A stretch of 64,000 bases of DNA from positions 992,001-1,056,000 of the forward strand of contig NZ_CP122312.1 in the NCBI RefSeq assembly GCF_029814175.1, in the 5' to 3' direction. Positions 22,654 to 30,756 of the stretch are shown here, one piece after another (position 1 is the first letter of the stretch; each line of letters begins with the position of its first letter). Source of the stretch: Halospeciosus flavus. GTDB taxonomy: Archaea > Halobacteriota > Halobacteria > Halobacteriales > Halobacteriaceae. The notes below the pieces were generated by a model. The model was not told where the DNA came from and searched no databases. It worked only from the letters and a program-made list of their open reading frames with translations. The position numbers and the translations under genes were made by a program.

Positions 22654-23505
22654 ATGAGTACCCAGCAGAAACTACCCGTAGGAGATACATCTGTACCGAC
22701 CTCAAACCAGCGGGAACGCGACGTAGTCTTCACAGCCCGTGGTTCCGCCGACGCTACCGAAGCGGCGTGGCGGGTCGGGGCGCTCATCGGCTACGAGTCG
22801 ATGAACTACCGGCCCCCGGAGCGGTTCGACGTGGACTTCGTGGACTGGCCGTTCTCGAAACTGAAGAAGCAGACTGTTCCCGACGTAGAGGGAGCGTGGC
22901 GAGAACACCTGAAGACGGTGCGCTCGGAGAAGCCCCGTTACGCGGTCGCCCCGGACGCCGACGAGGTAACGGGCGACTGGGAGTGGGTTCTCGACCGGGC
23001 CGCCGACCTCGAAGAGTACGCGGAGACCGTTATCGTCGTCCCGAAAATCGTCCACCCCCGCGACGTTCCGGCTCGCTATCGGGTCGGCCTTCCCTGCCAA
23101 GAACGGTACGGGCCGAGTCCGCACCCGTGGACGGCCTACCGTGACTGCCCGGAAGTCCACTTACTCGGTGGCTCCCCGGTGAAGCAGGCGCAGGCCCGGA
23201 AGTATGGCGTCCCCGTCGAGAGCGCCGACACTACAAGCCCCCTTACGGCGGCGAACTGGATGGGATACTTCGACGGCTCCGGCTGGACGAAACTCCCCGG
23301 CGGGCGGTCGGACTACTACGAGTGCGTCCGGCGTTCGTATAGCAACCTGCGGTTTGCCCTGAACCCTGACCGCTCGGTGTGGTCGCCACGGGCACGGAAC
23401 GCACAGCACGACCACGCCGCTGAGTGGAGGGAGTCGAACGAAGACGCGGATTGCTGGGGGCCGGACGAGGAGGCCCCGAGCCGGTTCTACGAGATGTACG
23501 CTTGA
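22654..23505 (+). CDS. DUF6610-like protein, possible TGT/DpdA-type relative, 283 aa
   Basis: Leader element abuts the ATG. From residue 125 on: VIVVPKIVHPRDVPARYRVG, then VHLLGGSP, YGVPVESADTTS, NWMGYFDGSGW and a helical YECVRRSYSNLRFAL end. The order of strands with a late catalytic-type Asp resembles the TIM-barrel transglycosylases that insert 7-deazaguanines (TGT/DpdA); I connect it with phage DUF6610 from memory. If correct, the virus may modify its DNA. No queuosine-precursor synthesis genes are visible here. Confidence 0.55.
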   Translation: MSTQQKLPVGDTSVPTSNQRERDVVFTARGSADATEAAWRVGALIGYESMNYRPPERFDVDFVDWPFSKLKKQTVPDVEGAWREHLKTVRSEKPRYAVAPDADEVTGDWEWVLDRAADLEEYAETVIVVPKIVHPRDVPARYRVGLPCQERYGPSPHPWTAYRDCPEVHLLGGSPVKQAQARKYGVPVESADTTSPLTAANWMGYFDGSGWTKLPGGRSDYYECVRRSYSNLRFALNPDRSVWSPRARNAQHDHAAEWRESNEDADCWGPDEEAPSRFYEMYA

Positions 23506-23507
23506 AT

Positions 23508-23699
23508 ATGAGCAACGAAATTCCTGACCCAGAAGTTAGCATCGAAGTCGAATACAGCGGGTTCCCGCCGTATGCGGACAAGTACGGCCTGAACTGGTAC
23601 ACCTGCCTCCAGTTGACGCTCGTGATGAAGTTCCCGGTCTCGGAGACCGCTCACCTCGAATCGAGGATGCCTGCGACCCCAGAGCGGGTGGCCCTGTAA
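23508..23699 (+). CDS. Small hypothetical protein, 63 aa
   Basis: ATG two bases after the previous stop; its stop overlaps the next ATG (TAATG). A beta-strand-rich core (VSIEVEYSGFPP, LQLTLVMKFPV) is visible. No function suggested. Confidence 0.55.
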   Translation: MSNEIPDPEVSIEVEYSGFPPYADKYGLNWYTCLQLTLVMKFPVSETAHLESRMPATPERVAL

Positions 23700-23869
23700 T
23701 GCCCATCGCTTGGCGGGTCGAAGAGCGGTGTCCTCGGTGCGGGAACAGCGACGACGTGTGGATGTTCGAGAAGGAGGAAGGCACCGTCATCAAGGAGTGC
23801 TACACCTGCGAGGACTGCGGCTGTGAGTGGACAGAGGTAATAAAGAAAGAAGATGTAGACTGGGGATAG
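23699..23869 (+). CDS. Zinc-ribbon microprotein, 56 aa
   Basis: TAATG overlap with the previous gene. CPRCG and CYTCEDCGC knuckles 22 residues apart form a typical zinc ribbon (RCPRCG...ECYTCEDCGCEW). Small ribbons like this recur at 2161, 4726 and 6694. Confidence 0.65.
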   Translation: MPIAWRVEERCPRCGNSDDVWMFEKEEGTVIKECYTCEDCGCEWTEVIKKEDVDWG

Positions 23870-24097
23870 ATGCGCCGATTCACCGAGGGTGACCGTGTTA
23901 GAGTGGATATTCCTGACGAGACAGACCCAGACCACGAGCGTCATCACGGTGTTCACGGAACCGTTGTGGGAGTTTTATCTGATAATGCTGGTTCAGTAAC
24001 CGGAGACGACCGCGACTCCTCCTTATACAGAGTCGAACTCGAAACTGGGGAAATTAGCGATTTTAGATGGAGAGACTTGCGCCCGCCGATAGAATGA
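23870..24097 (+). CDS. SH3/KOW-like small protein, 75 aa
   Basis: ATG directly after the previous TAG. GDRVRVDIP, HGTVVGVL, SLYRVELETGEI and the WRDLRP end resemble a small SH3-like barrel, as in the 5068 protein. It is the last plus-strand gene of the compact viral block and is AT-richer than those before it. Confidence 0.6.
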   Translation: MRRFTEGDRVRVDIPDETDPDHERHHGVHGTVVGVLSDNAGSVTGDDRDSSLYRVELETGEISDFRWRDLRPPIE

Positions 24098-24099
24098 AC

Positions 24100-24327
24100 T
24101 CAATCGGTTTGCGTCCAGACGAAGGAAGACCCGATTTCCTCTTTGTGAATTAGGCCTTCATCACAGAGGGAGTTCAGGCGACGGTAAGCCAAGTCGTATG
24201 AACAGCCGACTTCCTCTGCGACCCTTGATGTAGTAGCAGTATCGAGCGAACTGACTGCATTTAGAAACGCCTCCCGTGGGTATCGCTCGGTGAATTTTCC
24301 CGAGTCCTCATCACGGTCGGTTGGCAC
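24100..24327 (-). CDS. Winged-helix transcriptional regulator, 75 aa
   Basis: A GTG at 24327 gives the start PTDRDEDSGKF that is typical of small haloarchaeal winged-helix proteins; GTG 24336 and an upstream TTG are alternatives. TTSRVAEEVGCSYDLAYRRLNSLCDEGLI is the recognition HTH. It is divergent from the methyltransferase, with both promoters in the 110-base gap, so it probably controls the R-M genes. Confidence 0.75.
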   Translation of the reverse strand: MPTDRDEDSGKFTERYPREAFLNAVSSLDTATTSRVAEEVGCSYDLAYRRLNSLCDEGLIHKEEIGSSFVWTQTD

Positions 24328-24436
24328 AGGAGACACTTTTTCCGTGCAATTGCTTAAGGGTACAGACAACGCGACCGTTCAAGACATATTGAATGGATAT
24401 GTTTAAGGCCCAAGCCGGTACATTTGGTAACGAGAA

Positions 24437-25357
24437 ATGGTCAGCCCGATTTTGAAGTGGGCCGGTGGGAAGCGCCAACTCCTCGATGAGTTGTACGACC
24501 GATTTCCTGAATCCTACGAACACTTCCACGAACCTTTCTTCGGTGGCGGGGCAATGTTCTTCGACCTCGAACCCGAGAACGGGACAATCAACGACACGAA
24601 CGCGCGGCTCATCAATTTCTATGAGCAGGTTCGTGACCGACCCGAAGAACTAATCGAACTACTCGAATCGTTCGACGACCCTGAATCCGACCCCGACCCT
24701 GAACGTCGGTTTTCGGAATCGAACCGGAAAGGAAAGGAGATTAAGAACTACTACTACCAGCAACGCGAACTATTCAATAATCGGCCCTACGGCGACGAGT
24801 ACGACGACCTTGAAGAAGCCGCACTCCTACTTTACCTGAATCGGACGTGCTACAATGGCCTCTATCGTGAGAACAGTAGCGGCGGATTCAACGTACCTAT
24901 CGGGCGGTACAGTAATCCTGATTGGGTGCGCTCCGAGGAGATTCGGAACGCGAGCCGCGTGTTGGAGAATACCGAAATTCACAACCGGGACTTCGAGTAT
25001 GTTCTTGAGGCGGCTGAGGAAGGGGACTTGGTTTACTTTGACCCGCCATACGAGCCGATGAGTCCCACCGCGTACTTCACGGACTATTCGGCGGAGGGAT
25101 TCGGGAAAGAAGACCAAGAGCGTCTGCTTGAGGTGGCACAAGAACTCGACCAGATGGGCGTGAACGTCATCCTCAGTAACAGCGGCGTGATGTACGAAAT
25201 GTACGACGACTCCGGCTTCTACGTCGAAGTTGAGGGCGCTACGCGCTCCATTAATAGTGACGGCGAGAACCGCGACGAAGTAGACGAGATTATCGCCACG
25301 AACATCGCCCCTGAGCGACGACGGCGTGCAGGACAACAGGGACTCGCGGACTTCTAA
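24437..25357 (+). CDS. Dam/DpnM-type N6-adenine DNA methyltransferase, 306 aa
   Basis: KWAGGKRQLL at 7-16, FFGGGAMFF near 34-42 (AdoMet site) and the catalytic DPPY at 202-205 identify the D12 class of adenine methyltransferases, which act on GATC in Dam and DpnII systems. ATG 24437 is close to a TATA-like GTTTAAG near 24400, so it is probably leaderless. AT-richer than the viral genes. With the DpnII-like endonuclease at 26937 it makes a GATC restriction-modification pair. Target specificity is inferred from family and context. Confidence 0.88.
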   Translation: MVSPILKWAGGKRQLLDELYDRFPESYEHFHEPFFGGGAMFFDLEPENGTINDTNARLINFYEQVRDRPEELIELLESFDDPESDPDPERRFSESNRKGKEIKNYYYQQRELFNNRPYGDEYDDLEEAALLLYLNRTCYNGLYRENSSGGFNVPIGRYSNPDWVRSEEIRNASRVLENTEIHNRDFEYVLEAAEEGDLVYFDPPYEPMSPTAYFTDYSAEGFGKEDQERLLEVAQELDQMGVNVILSNSGVMYEMYDDSGFYVEVEGATRSINSDGENRDEVDEIIATNIAPERRRRAGQQGLADF

Positions 25358-25364
25358 CCAAGAA

Positions 25365-25712
25365 ATGGCGAACCATTCTGATGGAGATATTGACCGGCTC
25401 GTAGAAGAGGGGGAAGAATCATTCCGAGCGGCAAAGGAAATTGCCGGGAAGATGTACCCAGACGCCGAGTTACGCACTACTCGATATGCAACAGCGGATG
25501 ATAGCCGTCACGCCCCAGAGGGCGCGTGGTTGTCTGGTGTCTCACTCGTGTTTTCCGACGATACCGACGAAGAGACGCTGAAAAAACGGGCCGAGAAGAT
25601 TCAGGAACGTCTTGGTGAGGATAATCGAGTTCTGAACGCAAACGTTCGTTCTGAGACGAATCCACGGAAGGAAGTCACCATCGAAGTCGCTGACTACAAA
25701 GACCCACGTTAG
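25365..25712 (+). CDS. Hypothetical partner of the methyltransferase, 115 aa
   Basis: ATG eight bases after the methyltransferase stop. An acidic helix of about 30 residues is followed by a strand/helix pattern. There are no Cys, membrane helix or nuclease motif. Co-transcription suggests an accessory or antitoxin-like role. It converges with the next gene, only 38 bases apart. Confidence 0.6.
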   Translation: MANHSDGDIDRLVEEGEESFRAAKEIAGKMYPDAELRTTRYATADDSRHAPEGAWLSGVSLVFSDDTDEETLKKRAEKIQERLGEDNRVLNANVRSETNPRKEVTIEVADYKDPR

Positions 25713-25750
25713 CCCCTCTTACTGACGCCTATTCTACTTCCTTCGCCATA

Positions 25751-26833
25751 TCAGAAATGCGCTTGTGTCCCATCCGTGGTGAAGTTATATTTCTCAACCT
25801 GAGATAGTAGCCGGTCGGGGATGTAACCATCAAACGTGCTGGTGAAGCCGGGCGCATAGACGTGAATAGTAATCTGGTTAGCCTCATCCCCGAGCCGGTC
25901 GTGAAGCCATTTGAGATAACGTTTGACCTGAAGTGCCGCTGACTTCCCGGCTTTCCGTATCTTCAGTTCGAGGACGGTATTCGGAATCGTCCCGTCCCGA
26001 ATCATCTCCTCCGTGAAGTAGCACACGTCGGCTTTGTCCATATCAGCGGGTTTGAACGGGGAGATTGGAACTTGACGGCAGATAGTCGCGTCGTCCGGTT
26101 GCATATGCTCAGGGAGGAGTTCAGGGTTCGCAATCAGGGACGCCTCAAGATGGGACTCGGGATGTGCTTCCTCCGGTGAGTCAACACCGTATTCCGGCGA
26201 GAAGGGGACGGGGTCGCCATCTAATTGCACGGGTTCATCGCTAACTGTCTCAATCTCTCCTTCGTGGTCGTTCTCAAGGAGGTCGAGGAGAATATCCGTC
26301 TCTCCGGGTGTGATTGTGCAGAACCCCATACCCGCGATGCTGTTCGAGGGAAGTGGGTATGGGTATTCTCCAAGTTCAAAATAAAGTTGGTCAGAGATAA
26401 CGTATCGGCCCGCCATATCTTCGTTGTCCTCAAACTGTATGAGGAAGGGTTGGCACTTTTCCCCACGGTCGCCCCCCGCGTCGAAGACCCCTGCTTCATC
26501 GGTTTCCTCATAATTCTCACGAGGAGACTCGTCCCACACCAACGGGGCGTTCGCTTCCCGCCCCATCGGGCTTTTTTGACCGTTGATGTAGAAGGCCCCA
26601 TACTCGTCAGACCCGACAATTTGACCGCCGTAATAGATTTCGCGGTCAAGGAAGAAGAAAACGTGCTTGCCTTCTCGGGCGGCGGCATAATCAGCGAGTG
26701 TCCGGTAGTGGGCGCTCTGGGAGGATGGCTCACCATACTGCGGAGTCATATGCTGACCATACACCCCTTCGTCAAGGTACAGTTGGAGGGTGTCCTTGTC
26801 ATAGAGGGTGATGAAGAGTCCGCCTTGATTCAT
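25751..26833 (-). CDS. NucS-like nuclease-domain protein of the R-M island, 360 aa
   Basis: The N-terminal 190 residues are an unrecognised alpha/beta domain with many aromatic residues. The C-terminal part has ESHLEASLIANPELL, then TVLELKIRKAGKSAALQVKRYLKWL, matching the helix and E-L-K nuclease core of NucS-type proteins. The position between methyltransferase and DpnII-like endonuclease suggests a defence role, for example cleavage at modified or mismatched sites. Domain call moderate, role inferred. Confidence 0.65.
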   Translation of the reverse strand: MNQGGLFITLYDKDTLQLYLDEGVYGQHMTPQYGEPSSQSAHYRTLADYAAAREGKHVFFFLDREIYYGGQIVGSDEYGAFYINGQKSPMGREANAPLVWDESPRENYEETDEAGVFDAGGDRGEKCQPFLIQFEDNEDMAGRYVISDQLYFELGEYPYPLPSNSIAGMGFCTITPGETDILLDLLENDHEGEIETVSDEPVQLDGDPVPFSPEYGVDSPEEAHPESHLEASLIANPELLPEHMQPDDATICRQVPISPFKPADMDKADVCYFTEEMIRDGTIPNTVLELKIRKAGKSAALQVKRYLKWLHDRLGDEANQITIHVYAPGFTSTFDGYIPDRLLSQVEKYNFTTDGTQAHF

Positions 26834-26936
26834 ACCCCAAACCAGACAGGCGAATTACAAAACAAGCCGCTAAAGATAACTTGAATGGAACGGTGAGACC
26901 GAAATACCCACCTGTTCACCGTGGTCAGTTCCCGGC

Positions 26937-27845
26937 CTACACCTCCCGTGTCTCAAAGAAGCGTTCAACATCCTCGGGAAGTTGGTTCTCTGCTTGATGG
27001 AGGTTGTAAAGGTCAGTAATGTCGTTATAACTCTCACGAAGGACGTTCGTGAGGGATTTAGCCCAGCCCTGACCGTCCGTAATCCAGACGAAGGCTACGT
27101 CATCGTCCCGCATCCGCTGGGCGACGTGGTTGTACGAGCGGCGAATCTCGGATGGCTTGCTCCCACCGACCTTGTAGGCGTTCGCTTCAACGACGAGCCG
27201 GAGGTCTCCGTTCTCGAATAACGCGAAGTCTACGGTCTTCTTCTGTCCCGATTCGTCGTTATACTCGGTGGTGTATTCATCGTCCATCTCCACGGAGTAT
27301 CCGGCATCATCGAGCCGGTCTGCTACTTGGCTAATCTGTTCACCAACCAAGTCCTCGAAGCACTCCCCCTGTCGGTTCTTCCGAGCGTGGCTCTCCATAC
27401 CCACGAGCATACCCCGATAGTGGTCTCGAACGTCCGCCTCGTCAACGACGTACTGGAGTCCGATTTCTTGGAGAATGTCGGCTAAGTCGCGGGCCGCTTC
27501 GCGGTCGCCGGAATCAATTGCTCGCTGAATGTCGTAGAACTTCCAGACACCTTCGAGGGCGCTGTATTTATTCCCGCGCTCCCCAAGCAACTCGAAGTAG
27601 AAGTCAATCCACTTCCGGGTGTCGTCGGCATCCATTAGGGCATCCGCGAGGCCTTCTACGAACTCGGTTTCAGAAACGTCTTCGAGGTCAAGGATGGCCT
27701 CAATCTGCACTTCGTAGTTCGCAATCTCGGCCTCAATTCCGTCCCAGTCGATAAATCGTGAAGAGGGAATGGAAGATGGAACTATCGTCTCTTGAAATTC
27801 CTCCACGAACTCGTCTGTTGGAGGACGGTGTTGGCGGATTGGCAT
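26937..27845 (-). CDS. DpnII-family type II restriction endonuclease, 302 aa
   Basis: ATG at 27845 (MPIRQHRPP) is preferred; an upstream start at 27872 would add nine residues. The C-terminal third has VDFALFENGDLRLVVEANAY followed by VGGSKPSEIRRSY and FVWITDGQGW, the conserved nuclease core of DpnII/MboI enzymes, where an E-x-N replaces the usual E-x-K. Expected activity: cutting unmethylated GATC. The methyltransferase for protection is at 24437 on the other strand. Confidence 0.85.
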   Translation of the reverse strand: MPIRQHRPPTDEFVEEFQETIVPSSIPSSRFIDWDGIEAEIANYEVQIEAILDLEDVSETEFVEGLADALMDADDTRKWIDFYFELLGERGNKYSALEGVWKFYDIQRAIDSGDREAARDLADILQEIGLQYVVDEADVRDHYRGMLVGMESHARKNRQGECFEDLVGEQISQVADRLDDAGYSVEMDDEYTTEYNDESGQKKTVDFALFENGDLRLVVEANAYKVGGSKPSEIRRSYNHVAQRMRDDDVAFVWITDGQGWAKSLTNVLRESYNDITDLYNLHQAENQLPEDVERFFETREV

Positions 27846-27872
27846 ACCGGAAAACAGGTGCAAGTGATACAA

Positions 27873-28164
27873 AGGAGACCTTTACATCGGGATTGAACGG
27901 TCGCCTGAGTCACGCGCGGGTTCCCGCCGCACGCTGAACCTCTCTGTTTTCGTACCCTTATTCCGACCGAGTCACGGCGTCGTTAACGGCTCGACCCCCT
28001 ACCGGCAACCCTTTCCGATACCCGCGTACAGGATTTTCGACATACGGCAGTCCTCGACAGTCGATATGGGGATGATTACCGGCTCTGATTACCTCGAAAC
28101 ACTTTTTAAGTCACCCGCTGAAATGCCTGTGTTCACCCATTAGAGCGTCCAAAGAACGTTGGAG
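27873..28164. other. Boundary region between the R-M island and host tRNA-Trp
   Basis: There is no gene over these 292 bases. A TATA-like stretch near 27885 could serve the endonuclease gene. At 28094-28110 CGAAACACTTTTTAAG is a strong haloarchaeal BRE/TATA match on the plus strand that points into the antisense side of tRNA-Trp. The block is probably the right end of the integrated element, with the attachment core expected at the tRNA 3' end. Confidence 0.5.
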
Positions 28165-28341
28165 TGGGGCCGGAGGGATTTGAACCCCCGATCGACTGAT
28201 ATCTCCGGTGCGCCTCGGAACTCCAGAGGGTCGTCAACGCGGCGAGGTGATCAGCCAAGCCGCTCGGTATACCAGTCTGGAGCGTCGTCCCGGGCGCGGG
28301 CCTCTGGAGTCAGTCGCCATCCCTGGCTTGGCCACAGCCCC
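28165..28341 (-). tRNA. tRNA-Trp (CCA) with 103-nt intron; likely integration target
   Basis: On the minus strand: acceptor GGGGCTG/CGGCCCC, anticodon loop CTCCAGA, T-arm GGGGG-TTCAAAT-CCCTC, discriminator A at 28165. The long insertion after the anticodon loop matches the known haloarchaeal tRNA-Trp intron that also carries box C/D methylation guides. A promoter (CTCTTAGG) lies near 28370 upstream. The element to the left ends at its 3' side, the usual position for integration. Confidence 0.92.
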
Positions 28342-28446
28342 GTGCATCACTCCATACGGCGATTCTGCCTAAGAGGGTTTCGATTCGGGAGCGGGCGCGG
28401 CGCCGAGGCACAACGCCCACGGTGGCGGCCGGCCAACGCTCACGCG

Positions 28447-28773
28447 ATGATCGCGCGAATCTGGCACGGGTGGACCGACCCGTCGGACGCCGACGCGTAC
28501 GAACAGTTCGTTACCGAGGAGGTGTTTCCCGGCGTCGACGAGGACGTCGAGGGCTTCGCGGGCTTCGAGCTACTGCGCCGCGAGCACGCCGACGAAGTCG
28601 AGTTCGTCACGGTTGCCCGCTTCGAGTCGTGGGACGCCGTCAAGGCGTTCGCCGGCGAGGAGTACGAAGAGGCCCACATCCCCGCGACCGCGGAGACGCT
28701 CCTCTCGCGCTACGACGAGCGCGCCGAACACTACGAAGTCCGTGCGTTGACGGCCGGGCCGACGGACGGCTGA
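28447..28773 (+). CDS. Antibiotic-biosynthesis-monooxygenase-like small protein, 108 aa
   Basis: ATG at 28447 is the first start outside the tRNA-related sequence, although the frame is open from 28159. It has the ferredoxin-like ABM layout: IARIWHGWTDP, a helix, GFAGFELLRRE, EFVTVARFESWDAVKAF, and a final strand. Such proteins often act on quinones or aromatic compounds; substrate unknown. First host gene right of tRNA-Trp. Confidence 0.7.
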   Translation: MIARIWHGWTDPSDADAYEQFVTEEVFPGVDEDVEGFAGFELLRREHADEVEFVTVARFESWDAVKAFAGEEYEEAHIPATAETLLSRYDERAEHYEVRALTAGPTDG

Positions 28774-28818
28774 GTCGAGCACGACAGGTACTTTTTGCCC
28801 CTCGCCGTAGCCGCGTCC

Positions 28819-29031
28819 ATGCCCGAATACCCCATCGTCGTTCGCGAACTCGGCGGGGAGATGCGCCTCGGCGTCGAAGAGGCAGACGAACTGGAGGCCG
28901 ACGTCCGCGAGGTTGTCACCGAAGGCTACGAGCGCGTTGACGTCGACGCCTGCGAGGACGGCGAGCGAGTCGGAACCGTCGTCGCAAGCGAGGACAACCT
29001 CGACGTCGTCGACGTCCGCTGGGAGAACTAG
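28819..29031 (+). CDS. Acidic hypothetical protein, 70 aa
   Basis: CTTTTTG at 28791 is a TATA-like element 26 bases upstream of the ATG at 28819, so the mRNA is probably leaderless. Strongly acidic, alternating strands and one helix. It ends one base from the convergent zinc-finger gene. Confidence 0.65.
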   Translation: MPEYPIVVRELGGEMRLGVEEADELEADVREVVTEGYERVDVDACEDGERVGTVVASEDNLDVVDVRWEN

Positions 29032-29032
29032 T

Positions 29033-29260
29033 TCAGGCTTCTTCGCGTTCCTTCCAGTCGCAGTCCTGGCACTTGTAGCCAGTGACGAGTTCGGTCACCG
29101 ACGGCATGTAGGTCACTTTCACGACGTCGCCGCCACAGTCGGGACACTCTCGGTCGGCGTCTTCGATGTTCTCGGCTTCCATGACGTCGCCGTCTTCGAC
29201 GATCTCGGCGAGTTTCTTCGGCGTGACCATCCGGCCCTGCACGACCCGATTCTCTGCCAT
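29033..29260 (-). CDS. DUF5795-like zinc-finger protein, 75 aa
   Basis: ENRVVQGRMVTPKKLAEI, ECPDCGG and GYKCQDCDW match a conserved haloarchaeal family (DUF5795, from memory), with two CxxC knuckles about 25 residues apart. Unknown function; next to the DUF5794-like membrane protein, its usual neighbour. Confidence 0.8.
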   Translation of the reverse strand: MAENRVVQGRMVTPKKLAEIVEDGDVMEAENIEDADRECPDCGGDVVKVTYMPSVTELVTGYKCQDCDWKEREEA

Positions 29261-29299
29261 GTCTGCGAGAAGTCGGAGACGACGGGTAAGCCTTCCTAC

Positions 29300-30241
29300 C
29301 TAGAGCCACGGCGCGCGTTCGTCGCCTTGGTCCTCGCCAGGGTAGCCGTAGGCGGTCTCGCCGCGGGACCCACTGTCGCGCTCGTAGTCGATGGTGCCGT
29401 CGACCGAGATGCTCGGGGAGGGGTCGACGTCGTCGGCGTCGTCCTCCGCGCCACCATCGGTCGCGGCCCCATCGGGGCTCGCGTCGTCCGTCGTCGTCTC
29501 GTCGAGGTTGCCGGCCGCGTCGGGGTCGATGGCGAGGATACCCGCGACGACGAAGACCGGGAGCGGGACGTACGTCGGGACGATGCCGAACAGCGAGATA
29601 GCGAGCGTCCCGAGTGCGACGGCGCTCCCGAAGCGGAAGCGGTCGATGTCGATGATCCGGCGCAGGTAGGGCTGGAACGCGACGACACCGAGCGCGAAGC
29701 CGACGCCGACCAGCGCGGCGGCTGCGGCGTGGAGCATCAGCGTCGGGTTCGTCTGCACGACGAGCGTCGGGTTCGAGAGCGTGAGGCTCGCGACGGCGCC
29801 GAGGCCGACGACGACGGCGGGACCGGGGATGTACTCGCCGATGGTGGCGCTGGCCGTCTTCGCCGCGATGGCGAGGATGACGATGGCCGCGAAGCGCTCG
29901 AAGATGTGGACGTCGAGGACGCTCGCGATGGTCGGTGCGAGTGCGGCCTCGACGACCGCGAGGATGATGAGCGGGACGCCGACGAGCAGGACGCTGCGGA
30001 ACTGCTGGCGGGTACTCGTATCGCCCATCTCGGCGAGGATGACCGCGACCGTCGCGGACCCACCGAAGACGAGCAGGCCGACCTGGACGATGCCCGCGAC
30101 GCTGTCGAGGGCGCCCGCGATGACGAGTGCGGGGAAGATGCCGTCGACGAGCGGGAGGAGCATGACGGTCGCGAGCAGTCGGGTGGCACCGCCGACGCGC
30201 TGTTCGAGGCGGAGCGCGACCGGGTGCTGGGAGCTACTCAT
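29300..30241 (-). CDS. DUF5794-like polytopic membrane protein, 313 aa
   Basis: Seven to eight hydrophobic helices in the first 225 residues are followed by an acidic disordered cytoplasmic tail rich in Asp, Gly and Thr. Matches the haloarchaeal DUF5794 family from memory. Starts 40 bases upstream of the zinc-finger gene and is probably co-transcribed with it. Confidence 0.75.
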   Translation of the reverse strand: MSSSQHPVALRLEQRVGGATRLLATVMLLPLVDGIFPALVIAGALDSVAGIVQVGLLVFGGSATVAVILAEMGDTSTRQQFRSVLLVGVPLIILAVVEAALAPTIASVLDVHIFERFAAIVILAIAAKTASATIGEYIPGPAVVVGLGAVASLTLSNPTLVVQTNPTLMLHAAAAALVGVGFALGVVAFQPYLRRIIDIDRFRFGSAVALGTLAISLFGIVPTYVPLPVFVVAGILAIDPDAAGNLDETTTDDASPDGAATDGGAEDDADDVDPSPSISVDGTIDYERDSGSRGETAYGYPGEDQGDERAPWL

Positions 30242-30611
30242 CGACTAGTGGGCGCGGCCAGCGCGTAACCCAGGGACCGCGTGAGGGCGCTCGGACGAAC
30301 GATACCGGGGACGTGCGCGGCGGTGGCCGATGCCGCGAACGTTCGGTCGCATCCAGGTGCGCGCCCAGGATGTATTGGTTCCCGTTGTCCCAAAGAGACG
30401 TTTCTCGCAGACAAAATTAGTAGCGCCGGACTGGTGGCTCTGGTCACCGGCGATGCGCGCTGCGAGGGGACTGCGGGAGTCCATACTGTCCTCTATTCGA
30501 CTACTACCCATAAGTATTGCGTGAGAAAGAGACACAAATGTCCGAGATTCGCGCCCTCGCTTAAATAGCGTGTCTACGGACTCACGGTGTGGGTCGACGA
30601 ACACCGACAAA

Positions 30612-30672
30612 TTCGTGAATTCTCTGCCGTTCGTGAACTTTCGAGCCACGTTCGACACCGATTCTTCACGAA
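30612..30672. promoter_or_regulatory. Three TTCGTGAA-type boxes upstream of guaB
   Basis: TTCGTGAA at 30612-30619 and again at 30630-30637 (18 bp apart), then its inverse TTCACGAA at 30665-30672. They lie 85-145 bases before guaB. The surrounding 30242-30756 has no supported gene, but holds TATA-like stretches near 30508 and 30560. They could be a nucleotide-responsive operator. Confidence 0.5.
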
Positions 30673-30756
30673 CGTACACTCGGTTCCGTGTGGCACCACC
30701 CTGCACATCTATGCGTGTCTCGGAACGCTTTTGGCCCACGACCATGTGGGATTTAC

